DNA of 64,000 nt from Bog-473 sp963707835 (GTDB lineage: Bacteria > Actinomycetota > Acidimicrobiia > Acidimicrobiales > RAAP-2): NCBI GenBank assembly GCA_963707835.1, contig CAVPRI010000001.1, forward strand, positions 310,001 through 374,000. Reading direction: 5' to 3'. The translations under genes and the position numbers were made by a program. This document shows, piece after piece, positions 1-8,573 of the stretch (positions within the stretch are counted from its first letter, which is position 1; each line of letters opens with the position of its first letter). The notes beneath the pieces were generated by a model that saw only the letters and a list, made by a program, of their open reading frames with translations, was not told the origin of the DNA and did not search any database.

Positions 1-21
1 ATCTGCTTTCCGTCTGCTCGC

Positions 22-1986
22 TCAGATGTCCAGGAAGCGGACGTCTTTGGCGTTGGTCTGGATGAAGTGGCGCCGCAGCTCCACGTCGTCGCCCATCAGG
101 ATCGAGCAAACCTCGTCGGCCAGGGCCGCCTGCTCGACGTTGACCTTGAGCAACGAACGCTTGACCGGGTCCATCGTCGTCTCCCGGAGCTCGGCGAAGT
201 CCATCTCGCCCAGGCCCTTCAACCGGTTGAACTCATGCTTGTGGTCGGGGTGCTCGGCCAGGAAGCCCGCCCTGGCGGCATCGTCCTTCAGGTAGACCTT
301 CTCCCGGCCGACCAGGGTCGAATAGAGCGGGGGCTGGGCCACGTAGACGTAGCCCCCCTCGACCAGCGGCTTCATCTGGCGGAAGAAGAAGGTCAGCAGC
401 AGGGTGCGGATGTGGCTCCCGTCGACGTCGGCGTCGGCCAGCAGGATGACCTTGTGATACCGGATCTTGGCGACGTCGAACTCCTCCGCCAGCCCGGCGC
501 CGATGGCCGAGATGAGCGCCTGGATCTCGGTGTTCTTGAGCATCTTGTCGATCCGGGCGCGCTCGACGTTGAGGATCTTGCCCCGAATTGGCAGGATCGC
601 CTGCGTCACCGGGTCGCGTGCGTCCTTGGCGGAACCACCGGCGGAGTTCCCCTCCACGATGAACAGCTCGGACTCGCGCGGCTCCCGTGACGAGCAGTCG
701 GCCAGCTTGCCCGGCAGGCCCGCTCCGTCGAGTGCCGACTTGCGACGAGTCAGGTCGCGCGCACCCTGGGCGGCGAGCCGGGCCCGGGCTGCCTGTGTGG
801 CCTTCTGGACGATCTGGCTGGCTTCCCGCGGGTTCTCCTCGAGCCATTCGGTCAGCTTCTGGTTGGTCGTCCGCTCGGCCAGGGAGCGGATGGATTGGTT
901 CCCCAACTTGGCCTTGGTCTGGCCCTCGAACTGCGGGTCCCGCAGGCGGACCGACACGATGGCGGTGAGCCCTTCCCGGATGTCCTCGCCTTTGAGGTTC
1001 TCCTCCTTCTCCTTCAGGAGGTTCCTGCCGCGGGCATAGCGGTTGATCACGTTGGTCAACGACTTCGAGAAGCCCTCGACGTGCATCCCGCCCTCCACGG
1101 TGGAGATGCCGTTGGCGAAGGAGTGGATGGAGTCGTGGTAGCCCGTGTTCCACTGCAGCGCGATCTCGACCTCCTGGCCCTCGTCGGCCTGTTCGAACGC
1201 CGCCACCTTGCGGAACAGCGCCTCCTTGGAGGCATTGAGGTGCTTGACGAAGTCGACGATCCCGCCGTTGTACTTGAACGTCGTTCTGGCCACCGGGTCG
1301 GGGCGCTCGTCGGCGAACCGGATCTCGAGGCCCTTGTTCAAGAAGGCCATTACCTGGAGACGCTCCACCACGGTCTGGGCCCGGAACTCGGTCTCGTCGA
1401 AGATGCCGGCGTCGGGCCAGAAGGTCACCGTGGTGCCCGTCCGGGGCTCTCCCGTCCCGCGGTCCGTAGGGGCGGGTCCCACCGCGGCGACCTTGCGCGC
1501 CACCCGGCCGCCCTTCTCGAACTCCGCATCCCAGTGTTGGCCCTCGCGGTCGATCTCGAGCACCAGCCTGGAGGACAGGGCGTTCACGACGGAGATGCCC
1601 ACGCCATGGAGGCCACCGGAGACCTGGTAGCCCTTCCCCCCGAACTTCCCGCCGGCGTGGAGGGTGGTCAGGACGATCTCGGCCGTCGAGACCTTGGGGT
1701 GCTTGGGGTGCGGACCGACCGGGATGCCGGCGCCGTCGTCGCTCACCCGGCAGCCGCCGTCGGCCAGCAGGGTTACGTCGATCCGGGTACAGCGTCCCGC
1801 CATGGCCTCGTCGACGGAGTTGTCCACGACCTCCCAGATCAGGTGGTGCAGCCCGGTCGGGCCCGTGGAACCGATGTACATCCCGGGACGCTTGCGGACG
1901 GCCTCGAGGCCTTCGAGGATCGTGATGTCGGCCTCACCGTAGGAGGTCTGGCCCCCTTTCGGGGTCTCGTCCACCTTCACTGCCAC
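22..1986 (-). CDS. gyrB: DNA gyrase subunit B
   Basis: ATP-driven subunit of the type II topoisomerase that introduces negative supercoils ahead of replication forks. The 654-residue protein has the usual GyrB length and is intact. The N-terminal GHKL ATPase shows VVDNSVDEAMAG and DDGAGIPV near residues 53-90 and GGLHGVGISVVNAL near 125. The TOPRIM region has EGNSAGGSAKDARDP and the metal-binding DADVDGSH. The C-terminus has KGLGEMDFAEL and ends in a typical QTNAKDVRFLDI. The GTG start at 1984-1986 is preceded by GAAAGGAC about 8 bases upstream. It is the last gene of the dnaA-dnaN-recF-dciA-gyrB series; gyrA would be expected just beyond the left edge. Identification is secure. Confidence 0.98.
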   Translation of the reverse strand: MAVKVDETPKGGQTSYGEADITILEGLEAVRKRPGMYIGSTGPTGLHHLIWEVVDNSVDEAMAGRCTRIDVTLLADGGCRVSDDGAGIPVGPHPKHPKVSTAEIVLTTLHAGGKFGGKGYQVSGGLHGVGISVVNALSSRLVLEIDREGQHWDAEFEKGGRVARKVAAVGPAPTDRGTGEPRTGTTVTFWPDAGIFDETEFRAQTVVERLQVMAFLNKGLEIRFADERPDPVARTTFKYNGGIVDFVKHLNASKEALFRKVAAFEQADEGQEVEIALQWNTGYHDSIHSFANGISTVEGGMHVEGFSKSLTNVINRYARGRNLLKEKEENLKGEDIREGLTAIVSVRLRDPQFEGQTKAKLGNQSIRSLAERTTNQKLTEWLEENPREASQIVQKATQAARARLAAQGARDLTRRKSALDGAGLPGKLADCSSREPRESELFIVEGNSAGGSAKDARDPVTQAILPIRGKILNVERARIDKMLKNTEIQALISAIGAGLAEEFDVAKIRYHKVILLADADVDGSHIRTLLLTFFFRQMKPLVEGGYVYVAQPPLYSTLVGREKVYLKDDAARAGFLAEHPDHKHEFNRLKGLGEMDFAELRETTMDPVKRSLLKVNVEQAALADEVCSILMGDDVELRRHFIQTNAKDVRFLDI

Positions 1987-2071
1987 AGGCGCGTCCTTTC
2001 ACAACGAGGGTCTTCGCGGTGCGTCTCGAATCCCCGGATGGTGCTCCCCGGCCTTTCGGTACGAACGCACC

Positions 2072-2077
2072 ATTCTA
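2072..2077 (-). promoter_or_regulatory. Possible -10 element for gyrB
   Basis: On the minus strand TAGAAT lies about 85 bases before the gyrB start, inside the 163-base gap between dciA and gyrB. I see no convincing -35 partner, so this is only a candidate. The gap holds no other gene. Confidence 0.2.
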
Positions 2078-2149
2078 CCCGACACCACTTCGATTCCGGT
2101 GCTCCACATCACGGCGCCGCACAACCCTCGTGCCCGCTCGCTGCCTCCC

Positions 2150-2458
2150 TCAAGGACGCTCGACGACCACCTCGACACGGTCGATCCGGCTGTCGGTACG
2201 GGTGCCCAGCGCGCCGAGGATCCGCCCCGATTCCATGCGGGCTCGAGTGGCCCAAGTGGCGTGGTCGGCCGCCAGCACCAGGGTGGTCCCGTTGATGCGC
2301 CGGGGGCGCACGTGCTGGCTCAATTCGGCGCCCGCGATCTCCTCCCAGCGGGTGAACAGCGCGTCCAGGGTGGCCGGCGTGGCGGGGGCGCCCAGCCGAG
2401 CCATGAGGCGTGCGACCGAGGACCCGACCGGGCGCGGACCGGGCTCACCGCGGCTCAC
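2150..2458 (-). CDS. dciA: DUF721 / DciA-type replicative helicase operator protein
   Basis: This 102-residue protein matches the DUF721 family, which includes DciA, the ancestral partner that helps load or operate DnaB in bacteria lacking DnaC/DnaI. Visible family features are the central WEEIAGAELSQHVRP (W..I.G..L..H..P pattern) followed by a short beta-rich stretch ending LVLAADHATWATRARM. The GTG start at 2456-2458 overlaps the TGA of the frame-corrected recF by four bases (GTGA), so the two are translationally coupled. Position between recF and gyrB is the standard actinobacterial place. The dnaB gene is in this same window at 28.8 kb. Length and context fit well; the DciA role is inferred from family and position. 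Confidence 0.85.
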   Translation of the reverse strand: MSRGEPGPRPVGSSVARLMARLGAPATPATLDALFTRWEEIAGAELSQHVRPRRINGTTLVLAADHATWATRARMESGRILGALGTRTDSRIDRVEVVVERP

Positions 2459-3530
2459 CCTGCCCCCAGGGTCCCGATCGGCACGCTGCGGGCAACCGTG
2501 ATGCCGGGGGGCAGTGGTACCGCTGTGGTCAGGATCGACTGGCCCGGGGGCAGCTCCGCCACCAGGGCCGCCCCGCTCGGGGATCGAGCTCGGAGAACAC
2601 GTCGTCGAGCAGCAACGTCGGGATCAGGGGAGTCCGGGCCCGGACCAGCTGGTGGACACCCAGGCGCAGGGCCAGGGCCAGGCAGCGCTGTTCGCCCTGT
2701 GAGGCATGGGTGCGAGCCTCACGCCCGTCGAGGACGACCATCAGATCGTCTCGGTGGGGGCCCACCGTGTTGACCCCCCGTCGCAGGTCGTCGGTCCGTG
2801 ACGACGCCAGGGCCTGGAGCAGTTCCCCGCTCCAGCTGCGCTGGTAATGCATCTCGACCACCGAGGGCTTCCCGCCGGCCAGTCGTCCGTAGGCGGGAGC
2901 GACCAGCTCAGCGAGCTCCTCGGCGAGCCGCTCTCGTGCTTCCACCAGGACCTTGGCCGCTTCGGACAGTCGTTGGTCCCACACGTCGAGCGTGGTGGCC
3001 ACGTCGTCGGATACCCGGCCGCCGGCCTGGCGGAGGAGGGCGGCGCGCTGCCGGAGGATCCGTTCGGTCTCCTCGGCTGCTCGCGAGCCCTCCGGGTCCA
3101 GCACGGCCAGGGCGTCGTCGAGCAGGTCGCGCCGGCCTCGCGGACCGCCTTGGACCAACGCCAGGTCCTCGGGGGAGAAGATGGTGCACGGAGCCGCCGT
3201 GGAGAGGTCCCGACGGGCGGTCACGGGTTTGCGGTTGAGCCGCGTCCGGCCGCGTCCGGCGGTCGTGATCTCGGCCTCGATCAGGGTCGGGGAACCAGCG
3301 CGTTCCAACTCGGCCCGCACGATGGCGCTGGTCGCCCCGGTGCGCACCAAGGATTCGGTCGGCGCACCGCGGAACGAGCGCCACGTGCCGAGGTAGGCCA
3401 GAGCCTCGAGCACGCTGGTCTTGCCCGTCCCGTTGGCACCGGTGAGCACCGTGGTTCCTTCGGGCTCGGGTTCGAAGACGGCGCTCTCGAAGATACGGAA
3501 GTCGTGCAGCTCCAGGTAGTGCAGACCCAC
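2455..3530 (-). CDS. recF: DNA replication and repair protein RecF (frame break near C-terminus)
   Basis: RecF is an SMC-like ATPase that helps load RecA at gapped DNA and stalled forks. The reading frame starts at GTG 3528-3530 (GLHYLELHDFRIFE), with Walker A GANGTGKTS near residue 33 and the signature and Walker B region SQGEQRCLALALRLG and LLLDDVFSELDP near 265-305. The raw frame then runs into a premature stop at 2529. Moving one frame at about 2566-2585 restores the expected tail (ALVAELPPGQSILTTAVPL) and ends at TGA 2455-2457, giving about 358 residues and a four-base overlap with dciA. A single missing base is the simplest explanation. Identification is firm; the break is probably a sequencing error. 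Confidence 0.93.
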
Positions 3531-3547
3531 CGCGGCGGCGCCCTCGT

Positions 3548-4666
3548 TCAGGAGACCCGCACCGGCATGAGGAGGTAGCGGAACTCGTCGTCCTCGGCTC
3601 CCCGCACGGTCGCCGCTCGTGACGCGTCGGCCGTCTCCACGATGACCTCGTCCCCGGCGACGGCTTCGACCCCGTCGATCAGGTAGGAGGGATTGAAGGC
3701 GATCACCAGCTCCTCTCCCGTGAAGTCCCCGTCCACGGATTCGCTGGCATCCCCCACCTCCTGGCTCTGCACGCTCAGGTCGACACCGCCGGGACGCATC
3801 GAGAGCCGCACGGGGGTGGTGTTGTCCCGCACCAGGAGCTGCACCCGCCGCAACGCGGCGAGGAAGCTCTCTTTGCCGAGGTGGAGACGGTTGGGGTACC
3901 CATCGGGGATCAGCTGCTTGTAGTCCGGGTAGCGCCCCTCGAGCAGACGGGTGCTGATCCGGACCTTGCCCTGCCAGAACGTGATCTCGTTGGGACCGGT
4001 GGCCACGCCTACCTGTGCCCCTCCTTCGCCCTCCCCCTCGGAGACCGAACGGAGACGCTGGAGCTCCGAAAGGGCTCGGGCCGGCACGAGCAGGTCCTCC
4101 TCCCCCGCCAGTGGGCTGGCCCCGCTGACGTCACGCATCGCCATGCGGTACGAGTCGGTGGCCACCATCCGCAGGGAGCCGTCCAGCCGAGACAGCAGCA
4201 CGCCCGTGAGCAACGGCCGGCCATCGTCGTGGGACGCGGCGCGCACGACCTGCCGGACCGCCTCACCCAGAGAAGCCTCGGAGAGCTGCGCCTCAGGTTC
4301 GCTGGCCTTGCCCACCGGTGGGAATTCCACGACCGGGTAGGTGTGCAGCTTGAAGGCCGACCGCGCGGCCGTGATGCTGATGTGGTCGCCTCCGTCGGTG
4401 AAGGTCACCGCACCGGGCTCGAGCCGGCGAACGATATCGGTGGACAACCGGGCCGGAACGACACAACTCCCGTCCTCGAGCCCGATGACCTCGTCGACGA
4501 CCTGGATGGTCAGATCGAGATCGGTCCCGGTCACGCTCAGGGAATTCCCGGTGCAGGTCAGTAGGAGCCCAAGGAGGACTGGAGACGACCCGCCTCGGCC
4601 GCTGACGGCACGACTGGCTGTCGCCAACATGTCCACGAGTGCATCGCGCTCGGATCTGAACTTCAC
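3548..4666 (-). CDS. dnaN: DNA polymerase III sliding clamp (beta subunit)
   Basis: Ring-shaped processivity clamp that tethers DNA polymerase III to DNA. I place the start at GTG 4664-4666, giving 372 residues beginning VKFRSERDALVDMLATASRA, the usual DnaN N-terminus. The frame stays open about 80 codons further upstream but that stretch is unlike any clamp. AAAGGA lies about 10 bases before this GTG. Clamp features are RGGSSPVLLGLLL near residue 25, the inter-domain PVVEFPPVG, LVPARALSEL, and the C-terminal EFRYLLMPVR. It ends 17 bases before recF. The gene is intact. Confidence 0.97.
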   Translation of the reverse strand: MKFRSERDALVDMLATASRAVSGRGGSSPVLLGLLLTCTGNSLSVTGTDLDLTIQVVDEVIGLEDGSCVVPARLSTDIVRRLEPGAVTFTDGGDHISITAARSAFKLHTYPVVEFPPVGKASEPEAQLSEASLGEAVRQVVRAASHDDGRPLLTGVLLSRLDGSLRMVATDSYRMAMRDVSGASPLAGEEDLLVPARALSELQRLRSVSEGEGEGGAQVGVATGPNEITFWQGKVRISTRLLEGRYPDYKQLIPDGYPNRLHLGKESFLAALRRVQLLVRDNTTPVRLSMRPGGVDLSVQSQEVGDASESVDGDFTGEELVIAFNPSYLIDGVEAVAGDEVIVETADASRAATVRGAEDDEFRYLLMPVRVS

Positions 4667-4984
4667 CGCTCTCGGTCCTTTCCGAATGCCCCGCCGCCTG
4701 TACGCGTGGAATGGGAGGAGTATGTGATCTGTAAAGGTAGTAAGGGCTGTGGATTGTGGACGACATGGTCCATTCCCAGGTGGTGGGGACAAAGGGTTTC
4801 CCCATGGCGGTGGGGAAGGCGCGCGGGGCGCCGGGCCGGCGCTGCGACCCCCGCGCGGGGATGGGGACAGCGACGGCAGTGGTCCCCAGGCCCAGGGGCG
4901 GACGTCCACAGCATTTGCCCCCGGTATTGCCCCCAGCCCGAGACGGCATCTTGGGGACCGCGCCGAGGAATCCCCAGATCGGGG
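4667..4984. other. dnaA-dnaN intergenic region, candidate oriC
   Basis: This 318-base gap has no credible gene and sits where oriC lies in most actinobacteria. DnaA-box-like nonamers are TGTGGATTG (4748-4756), overlapping TGTGGACGA (4755-4763), TGGGGACAA (4784-4792; one mismatch from the GC-rich-genome box TTGTCCACA read on the other strand) and ACGTCCACA (4912-4920). The pentanucleotide-like core TGGGGA or its complement recurs about seven times between 4784 and 4977. A locally A/T-richer patch lies at about 4718-4745. None of the boxes is a perfect TTATCCACA. The origin assignment is inference from position plus these motifs. Confidence 0.55.
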
Positions 4985-6382
4985 TCAGGTCGATCCGGCA
5001 CGGATTTTCTGGATCAGTTCGGTCACCTGCTCGTAGATCTGACGCCGTTCCTGCATCTGACCTGCGATCTTGTCGACCGAATGGATCACCGTGGTGTGGT
5101 CACGGTTGCCGAAGGCCCTTCCGATGGCGGGATAGCTGTAGTCGGTGAGCTCGCGGGTCAGGTACATGGCGATCTGACGGGCCGTGACCAGTGGACGCGT
5201 TCGACTCGGTCCGATCAGGGCGTCGACGGTGAACCCGTAGGTCGCGGCCACGGTCTCGAGGATCGTCTGCGGTGAGATCCGACGGGGCTCCCCGGCCCGG
5301 ACCAGGTCCGAAAGGACATCTTCGGCTTGGGCGAGCGAGATGGGTTCTTGGTTCAGCTTGGCGAAGGCACAGATCCTGATCAGGGCGCCTTCGAGCTCCC
5401 GGATGTTGTCCTTGACGTGCGAGGCGATGAATTCGAGGACGTCGTCGGGGACGTCGCGACCTTCACTGAGCGACTTGGAACGTAGGATGGCCAGGCGGGT
5501 CTCGAGGTCCGGCGGATCGATCTCGGTGATCAACCCCGAGAGAAAACGGCTCCGCAGCCGGTCCTCGAGGGTCTCGATCGATTTCGGCGGGCGGTCCGAT
5601 GTGAGGACGATCTGCTTCGAGGCACCCTTGAGGTCGTTGTACGTGTGGAAGAACTCCTCCTGGAGGCCCTCCTTCCGCTCCATGAACTGGACGTCGTCGA
5701 TCAGGAGGACATCACAGTCCCGGTAGCGGCGTTTGAAGGCCAAGGTGGTGGAGGTCCGCAGGGAATCGACGAAGTCGTTCATGAACGTCTCGGTCGTGAC
5801 GTAGAGGATCTTGCGGCGGGGGTAGTTCTCGGTGACGTAGTTCCCGATGGCGTGGAGGAGGTGGGTCTTGCCCAGTCCCGAGTCCCCGTAGATGAACAAG
5901 GGGTTGTACGAGCGCCCCGGCGTCTCGGCCACCGCCTGGGCCGCGGCGTGCGCCAGGCGGTTCGACGACGCGGCGACGAAGGTCTCGAAGGTGAACTTGG
6001 CGTCGAGCTGGACCGCTGGCGACTCCCTCCCCGCTCCACTCGGTGCGCTGCGGGTGGGTGTGGGATCGGGCACGTGGGCCTGGACCGACTCCTCACTGAC
6101 CGGGTCGAACTCGGTCGACGCGGCGACGGGCGCCGGTTCGTCGACCTGCAGGCGGCCGCGGACAGGGGAGCCCACTTCGTTGGCCAGCGTGTCCTCGATC
6201 ATGAGGAGGTAGCGCGATTCGATCCGCTCCCGGATGAGCCCGTTGGGCACGGAGAGCACGAAGACCCCGTCGCTGAACTCGACGGGCTCGATTCCCGAGA
6301 GCCACAGCTGCCACGTGCTCTCGGACACCTGGTCGCGCAACGACCCGGTGCACTTCGTCCAAAGATCTGCTGCCTGGGTCAC
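4985..6382 (-). CDS. dnaA: Chromosomal replication initiator DnaA
   Basis: AAA+ initiator that binds DnaA boxes, melts oriC and recruits the helicase. The 465-residue protein is intact. Domain I (about residues 1-90) begins ADLWTKCTGSLRDQVSE; domain II is a short Pro/Ala-rich linker; domain III has Walker A GDSGLGKTH, Walker B VLLIDDVQF, and the sensor region IVLTSDRPP; domain IV carries the DNA-binding signature FGNRDHTTVIHSVDKI. The start is GTG at 6380-6382. It diverges from rpmH and reads in the same direction as dnaN across the candidate origin, the normal actinobacterial arrangement. Confidence 0.98.
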   Translation of the reverse strand: MTQAADLWTKCTGSLRDQVSESTWQLWLSGIEPVEFSDGVFVLSVPNGLIRERIESRYLLMIEDTLANEVGSPVRGRLQVDEPAPVAASTEFDPVSEESVQAHVPDPTPTRSAPSGAGRESPAVQLDAKFTFETFVAASSNRLAHAAAQAVAETPGRSYNPLFIYGDSGLGKTHLLHAIGNYVTENYPRRKILYVTTETFMNDFVDSLRTSTTLAFKRRYRDCDVLLIDDVQFMERKEGLQEEFFHTYNDLKGASKQIVLTSDRPPKSIETLEDRLRSRFLSGLITEIDPPDLETRLAILRSKSLSEGRDVPDDVLEFIASHVKDNIRELEGALIRICAFAKLNQEPISLAQAEDVLSDLVRAGEPRRISPQTILETVAATYGFTVDALIGPSRTRPLVTARQIAMYLTRELTDYSYPAIGRAFGNRDHTTVIHSVDKIAGQMQERRQIYEQVTELIQKIRAGST

Positions 6383-6632
6383 TGTTTCAGCCGAACGCCC
6401 TTCTCCACCATTCAGTGTCCAGCCACCGTGTCTGGGACGGCCCCGGTAGGGGGAATCGGACGAAGGTACACCGTGGCGTCCCCCGGGACTAGAGGCACCG
6501 GTAAATCGCGCCTAACATGGGGCGACTCGCCGCCGCCGGCCCGACCGTACCCAAGGCCGCGGCACGGACCCTGCGACGATCCGGCCCCGGGCCGCCCCGG
6601 GCCGTCGCGACAGGTAAGCGAAAGGCTGAATC
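6383..6632. other. Divergent dnaA / rpmH intergenic region
   Basis: This 250-base gap separates the divergent dnaA and rpmH genes and should hold promoters for both. TAACAT at about 6508-6513 could be a -10 for the rpmH operon but no clear -35 precedes it. I found no DnaA boxes here, which argues against placing oriC on this side of dnaA. AAAGGCTGAATC just before 6633 supplies the rpmH ribosome-binding site. Confidence 0.4.
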
Positions 6633-6767
6633 GTGAAGCGGACGTATCAACCCAACACCCGGAAGAGGGCCCGTACGCACGGGTTTCGCAAGCGCATGTC
6701 CACCCGGGCGGGCCGCGCCATCTTGAGGTCACGGCGGCTCAAGGGGCGCCACCGCCTCACCGTCTGA
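6633..6767 (+). CDS. rpmH: 50S ribosomal protein L34 (bL34)
   Basis: Small basic ribosomal protein of 44 residues. It starts at GTG 6633-6635 (VKRTYQPNTRKRARTHGF) and ends LKGRHRLTV, matching bL34 from end to end. AAAGG lies about eight bases upstream. It heads the rpmH-rnpA-yidD-yidC-jag-rsmG series, the near-universal order beside dnaA. Too short for most ORF callers at this GC content but unmistakable. Confidence 0.97.
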   Translation: MKRTYQPNTRKRARTHGFRKRMSTRAGRAILRSRRLKGRHRLTV

Positions 6768-6775
6768 GGACCCCG

Positions 6776-7135
6776 GTGGCCTCACGGACCCTCGGGCGGA
6801 TCACCAGCCGCTCCACCTTCGCTCAGTTGCAGCGCACACGCGCCCGCGGCGCCTGTGGGCCGGTGCGCGCCACCTTCGCCCCGGTCGACGACGCCGAAGA
6901 GGGCGTCTTTCCCCAGGTCGGTTATGCAATCGGACGCGCCTGTGGCAACGCGGTGACCCGGAACACCCTGCGCCGCCGAGCCCGTGAGGTCGTCCGCTCG
7001 ACCGCCCCGATGCTGCCCAGGGGTGTGTTCCTCCTCCGGTTGGACCCTGAGGCGGCCACGGTGAGCGCGAGTCGCTTCAGAGAAGACGTGGCCATCGCGC
7101 TGCAGCGCGCCGCCCGGGCCGGAGTCGGAGCGTGA
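6776..7135 (+). CDS. rnpA: Ribonuclease P protein component
   Basis: Protein subunit that helps the RNase P ribozyme bind pre-tRNA. I start it at GTG 6776-6778 (VASRTLGRITSRSTFAQL), eight bases after rpmH, with TGAGGA as ribosome-binding site, giving 119 residues, the normal length. The frame is open far upstream through dnaA antisense and rpmH, but that is a high-GC artefact. The RNR signature is visible as GNAVTRNTLRRRAREVVR near residues 60-80. The TGA overlaps the yidD GTG by four bases. Confidence 0.94.
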   Translation: MASRTLGRITSRSTFAQLQRTRARGACGPVRATFAPVDDAEEGVFPQVGYAIGRACGNAVTRNTLRRRAREVVRSTAPMLPRGVFLLRLDPEAATVSASRFREDVAIALQRAARAGVGA

Positions 7136-7434
7136 GCGGCCCCCACCAGCACGACCATGCCGAGGACCAAGCGTCCTCCCAGCTCAGCCTGCCCTCCCGT
7201 GTGGCGGTCGGGTTGGTGACGCTCTACCAGGGGGCGGCGTCGGGGCGGGTGTCGCCGTGCCGGTTCTACCCCAGTTGCTCCAACTACGCGCTCGAGGCGT
7301 TCAGCCTGCACGGCTTCTGGCGCGGCCTGGGCCTCACGGCGCGCCGGCTGCTGCGCTGCCGGCCTCTCGGTCCCCACGGCGTGGACCTGGTCCCGATCCC
7401 GGCGCATCTCGGGCATGCGGAGCGGCCGTGCTGA
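7132..7434 (+). CDS. yidD: Membrane protein insertion efficiency factor YidD
   Basis: Small membrane-associated factor that assists YidC/Sec insertion. The 100-residue protein has the YidD core PCRFYPSCSNYALEAF with its paired cysteines near residues 43-50, followed by a basic RRLLRCRPLGPHGVD stretch. GTG start overlaps the rnpA stop (GTGA), and its own stop lies inside the first codons of yidC, so rnpA-yidD-yidC are translationally coupled. The N-terminal 20 residues (HQHDHAEDQ) are polar and variable. Identification is secure from motif and position. Confidence 0.95.
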   Translation: MSGPHQHDHAEDQASSQLSLPSRVAVGLVTLYQGAASGRVSPCRFYPSCSNYALEAFSLHGFWRGLGLTARRLLRCRPLGPHGVDLVPIPAHLGHAERPC

Positions 7435-8570
7435 ATTACCCGCTCTTGGCCGAGAATTCCCTGTTCAAGCTGATCGGCCAGATCTTCCACCCGCTCTTCG
7501 AGCTGTTCGGCCTCATCATGTCCGGGCTGTACGCGGTCTGGCCCAACTACGGCTTCGCCATCACCGGGCTGACCGTGATCATCATGCTGGCGCTGACCCC
7601 GGTGACGGTGAAGAGCACCAAGTCGATGCTGGCCATGCAGCGCCTGCAGCCGGAGATGAAGAAGCTGCAGGCCAAGTACAAGGGCCCCGAGAACCGGGAG
7701 GAGCTCAACAAGGAGCTGATGCGGCTCTACAAGGAGAACGGGACCAGCCCGTTCGGGGCCTGCCTGCCCAGCCTTCTGCAGATGCCCTTCCTGATCGTGC
7801 TCTACACCCTCATCCGCGGGCTCTCGGCCACGGTGGCGCACGGCCAGAAGTACTACAACGCCGCAGGGGTGTATACGACCTGCCATCAATCTGTATGTGG
7901 TTCCCCAAAATACATACCGACGAATTCACAAATGCATCATGATCTGGTCGTCAGTAACGGACAGATGAATTGGTGGTTCGGGATGGACCTTTCCTCCCTG
8001 CCATTCCAGAGCCACACGACCGACCCGATCACACACCTTCCTATTCACGGCAGTACGAGCCAGGCCCTTCTGGTCATCCCCTACCTCGTCCTTATTGCCG
8101 CCGCGATGTTCCTGCAGTACTACCAAATGAAGCAGATGAACAGCCGTAATCCGCAGGCAGCTGCAGCCAATCCACAGATGCAAACCATGCAGAAGTTCTT
8201 TCCCATTATCTTCGGCGTCATTTACCTCAGGGTGCCGGCGGGAGCGACCCTCTACATGGTGGTCTCGTCGGCCATGCGCATCGGGACCCAGGAGATCATG
8301 TTCAAGTCCGGGATGGTCACACCGGTCGCGGCCGAACGCGAGATCGGCTCGACCAAGGAGAAGGAACGACCACCCGCCAAGCTCGACAAGCCGGCACCTC
8401 AGAAGAAGGCCTCTACCGCGACCGACGGGACGGCTGGGGCCAAAGGCACGCTGCCGCCCAAGCCCAAGCCCAAGCCCAAGGGTGGTGCGGGCTCGAACGG
8501 CAACCAGGGCGGAGCGGCTGCTCCCAAGCACCCCCGCTCGCGCTCGAAACGGACGAGGAAGGCGCGCTAG
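7428..8570 (+). CDS. yidC: Membrane protein insertase YidC/Oxa1
   Basis: Integral membrane insertase for Sec-dependent and independent membrane proteins. I start it at GTG 7428-7430, overlapping the yidD stop, giving 380 residues that begin LNYPLLAENSLFKLIGQIFH. Membrane segments are visible at about residues 20-60, 110-145, 210-235 and 255-285, with the Oxa1 core SPFGACLPSLLQMPFLIVLY and a GATLYMVVSSAM helix. The C-terminal 80 residues are a basic Lys/Pro/Ala tail with PKPKPKPK and end SKRTRKAR, consistent with ribosome contact. Bases about 7868-8240 are clearly less GC-rich than the rest of the gene. No large periplasmic P1 domain, as expected for Gram-positives. Confidence 0.95.
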   Translation: MLNYPLLAENSLFKLIGQIFHPLFELFGLIMSGLYAVWPNYGFAITGLTVIIMLALTPVTVKSTKSMLAMQRLQPEMKKLQAKYKGPENREELNKELMRLYKENGTSPFGACLPSLLQMPFLIVLYTLIRGLSATVAHGQKYYNAAGVYTTCHQSVCGSPKYIPTNSQMHHDLVVSNGQMNWWFGMDLSSLPFQSHTTDPITHLPIHGSTSQALLVIPYLVLIAAAMFLQYYQMKQMNSRNPQAAAANPQMQTMQKFFPIIFGVIYLRVPAGATLYMVVSSAMRIGTQEIMFKSGMVTPVAAEREIGSTKEKERPPAKLDKPAPQKKASTATDGTAGAKGTLPPKPKPKPKGGAGSNGNQGGAAAPKHPRSRSKRTRKAR

Positions 8571-8573
8571 GCG

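Noticed and set aside
895..2295. 466-codon open frame on the plus strand opposite gyrB
   Set aside because: It is antisense to an intact gyrB, starts and ends without family features, and has the Val/Gly/Asp-rich look of high-GC shadow frames.
5645..6775. Upstream extension of the rnpA frame to 496 codons
   Set aside because: It runs antisense through dnaA and over rpmH; the rnpA fold begins only at 6776.
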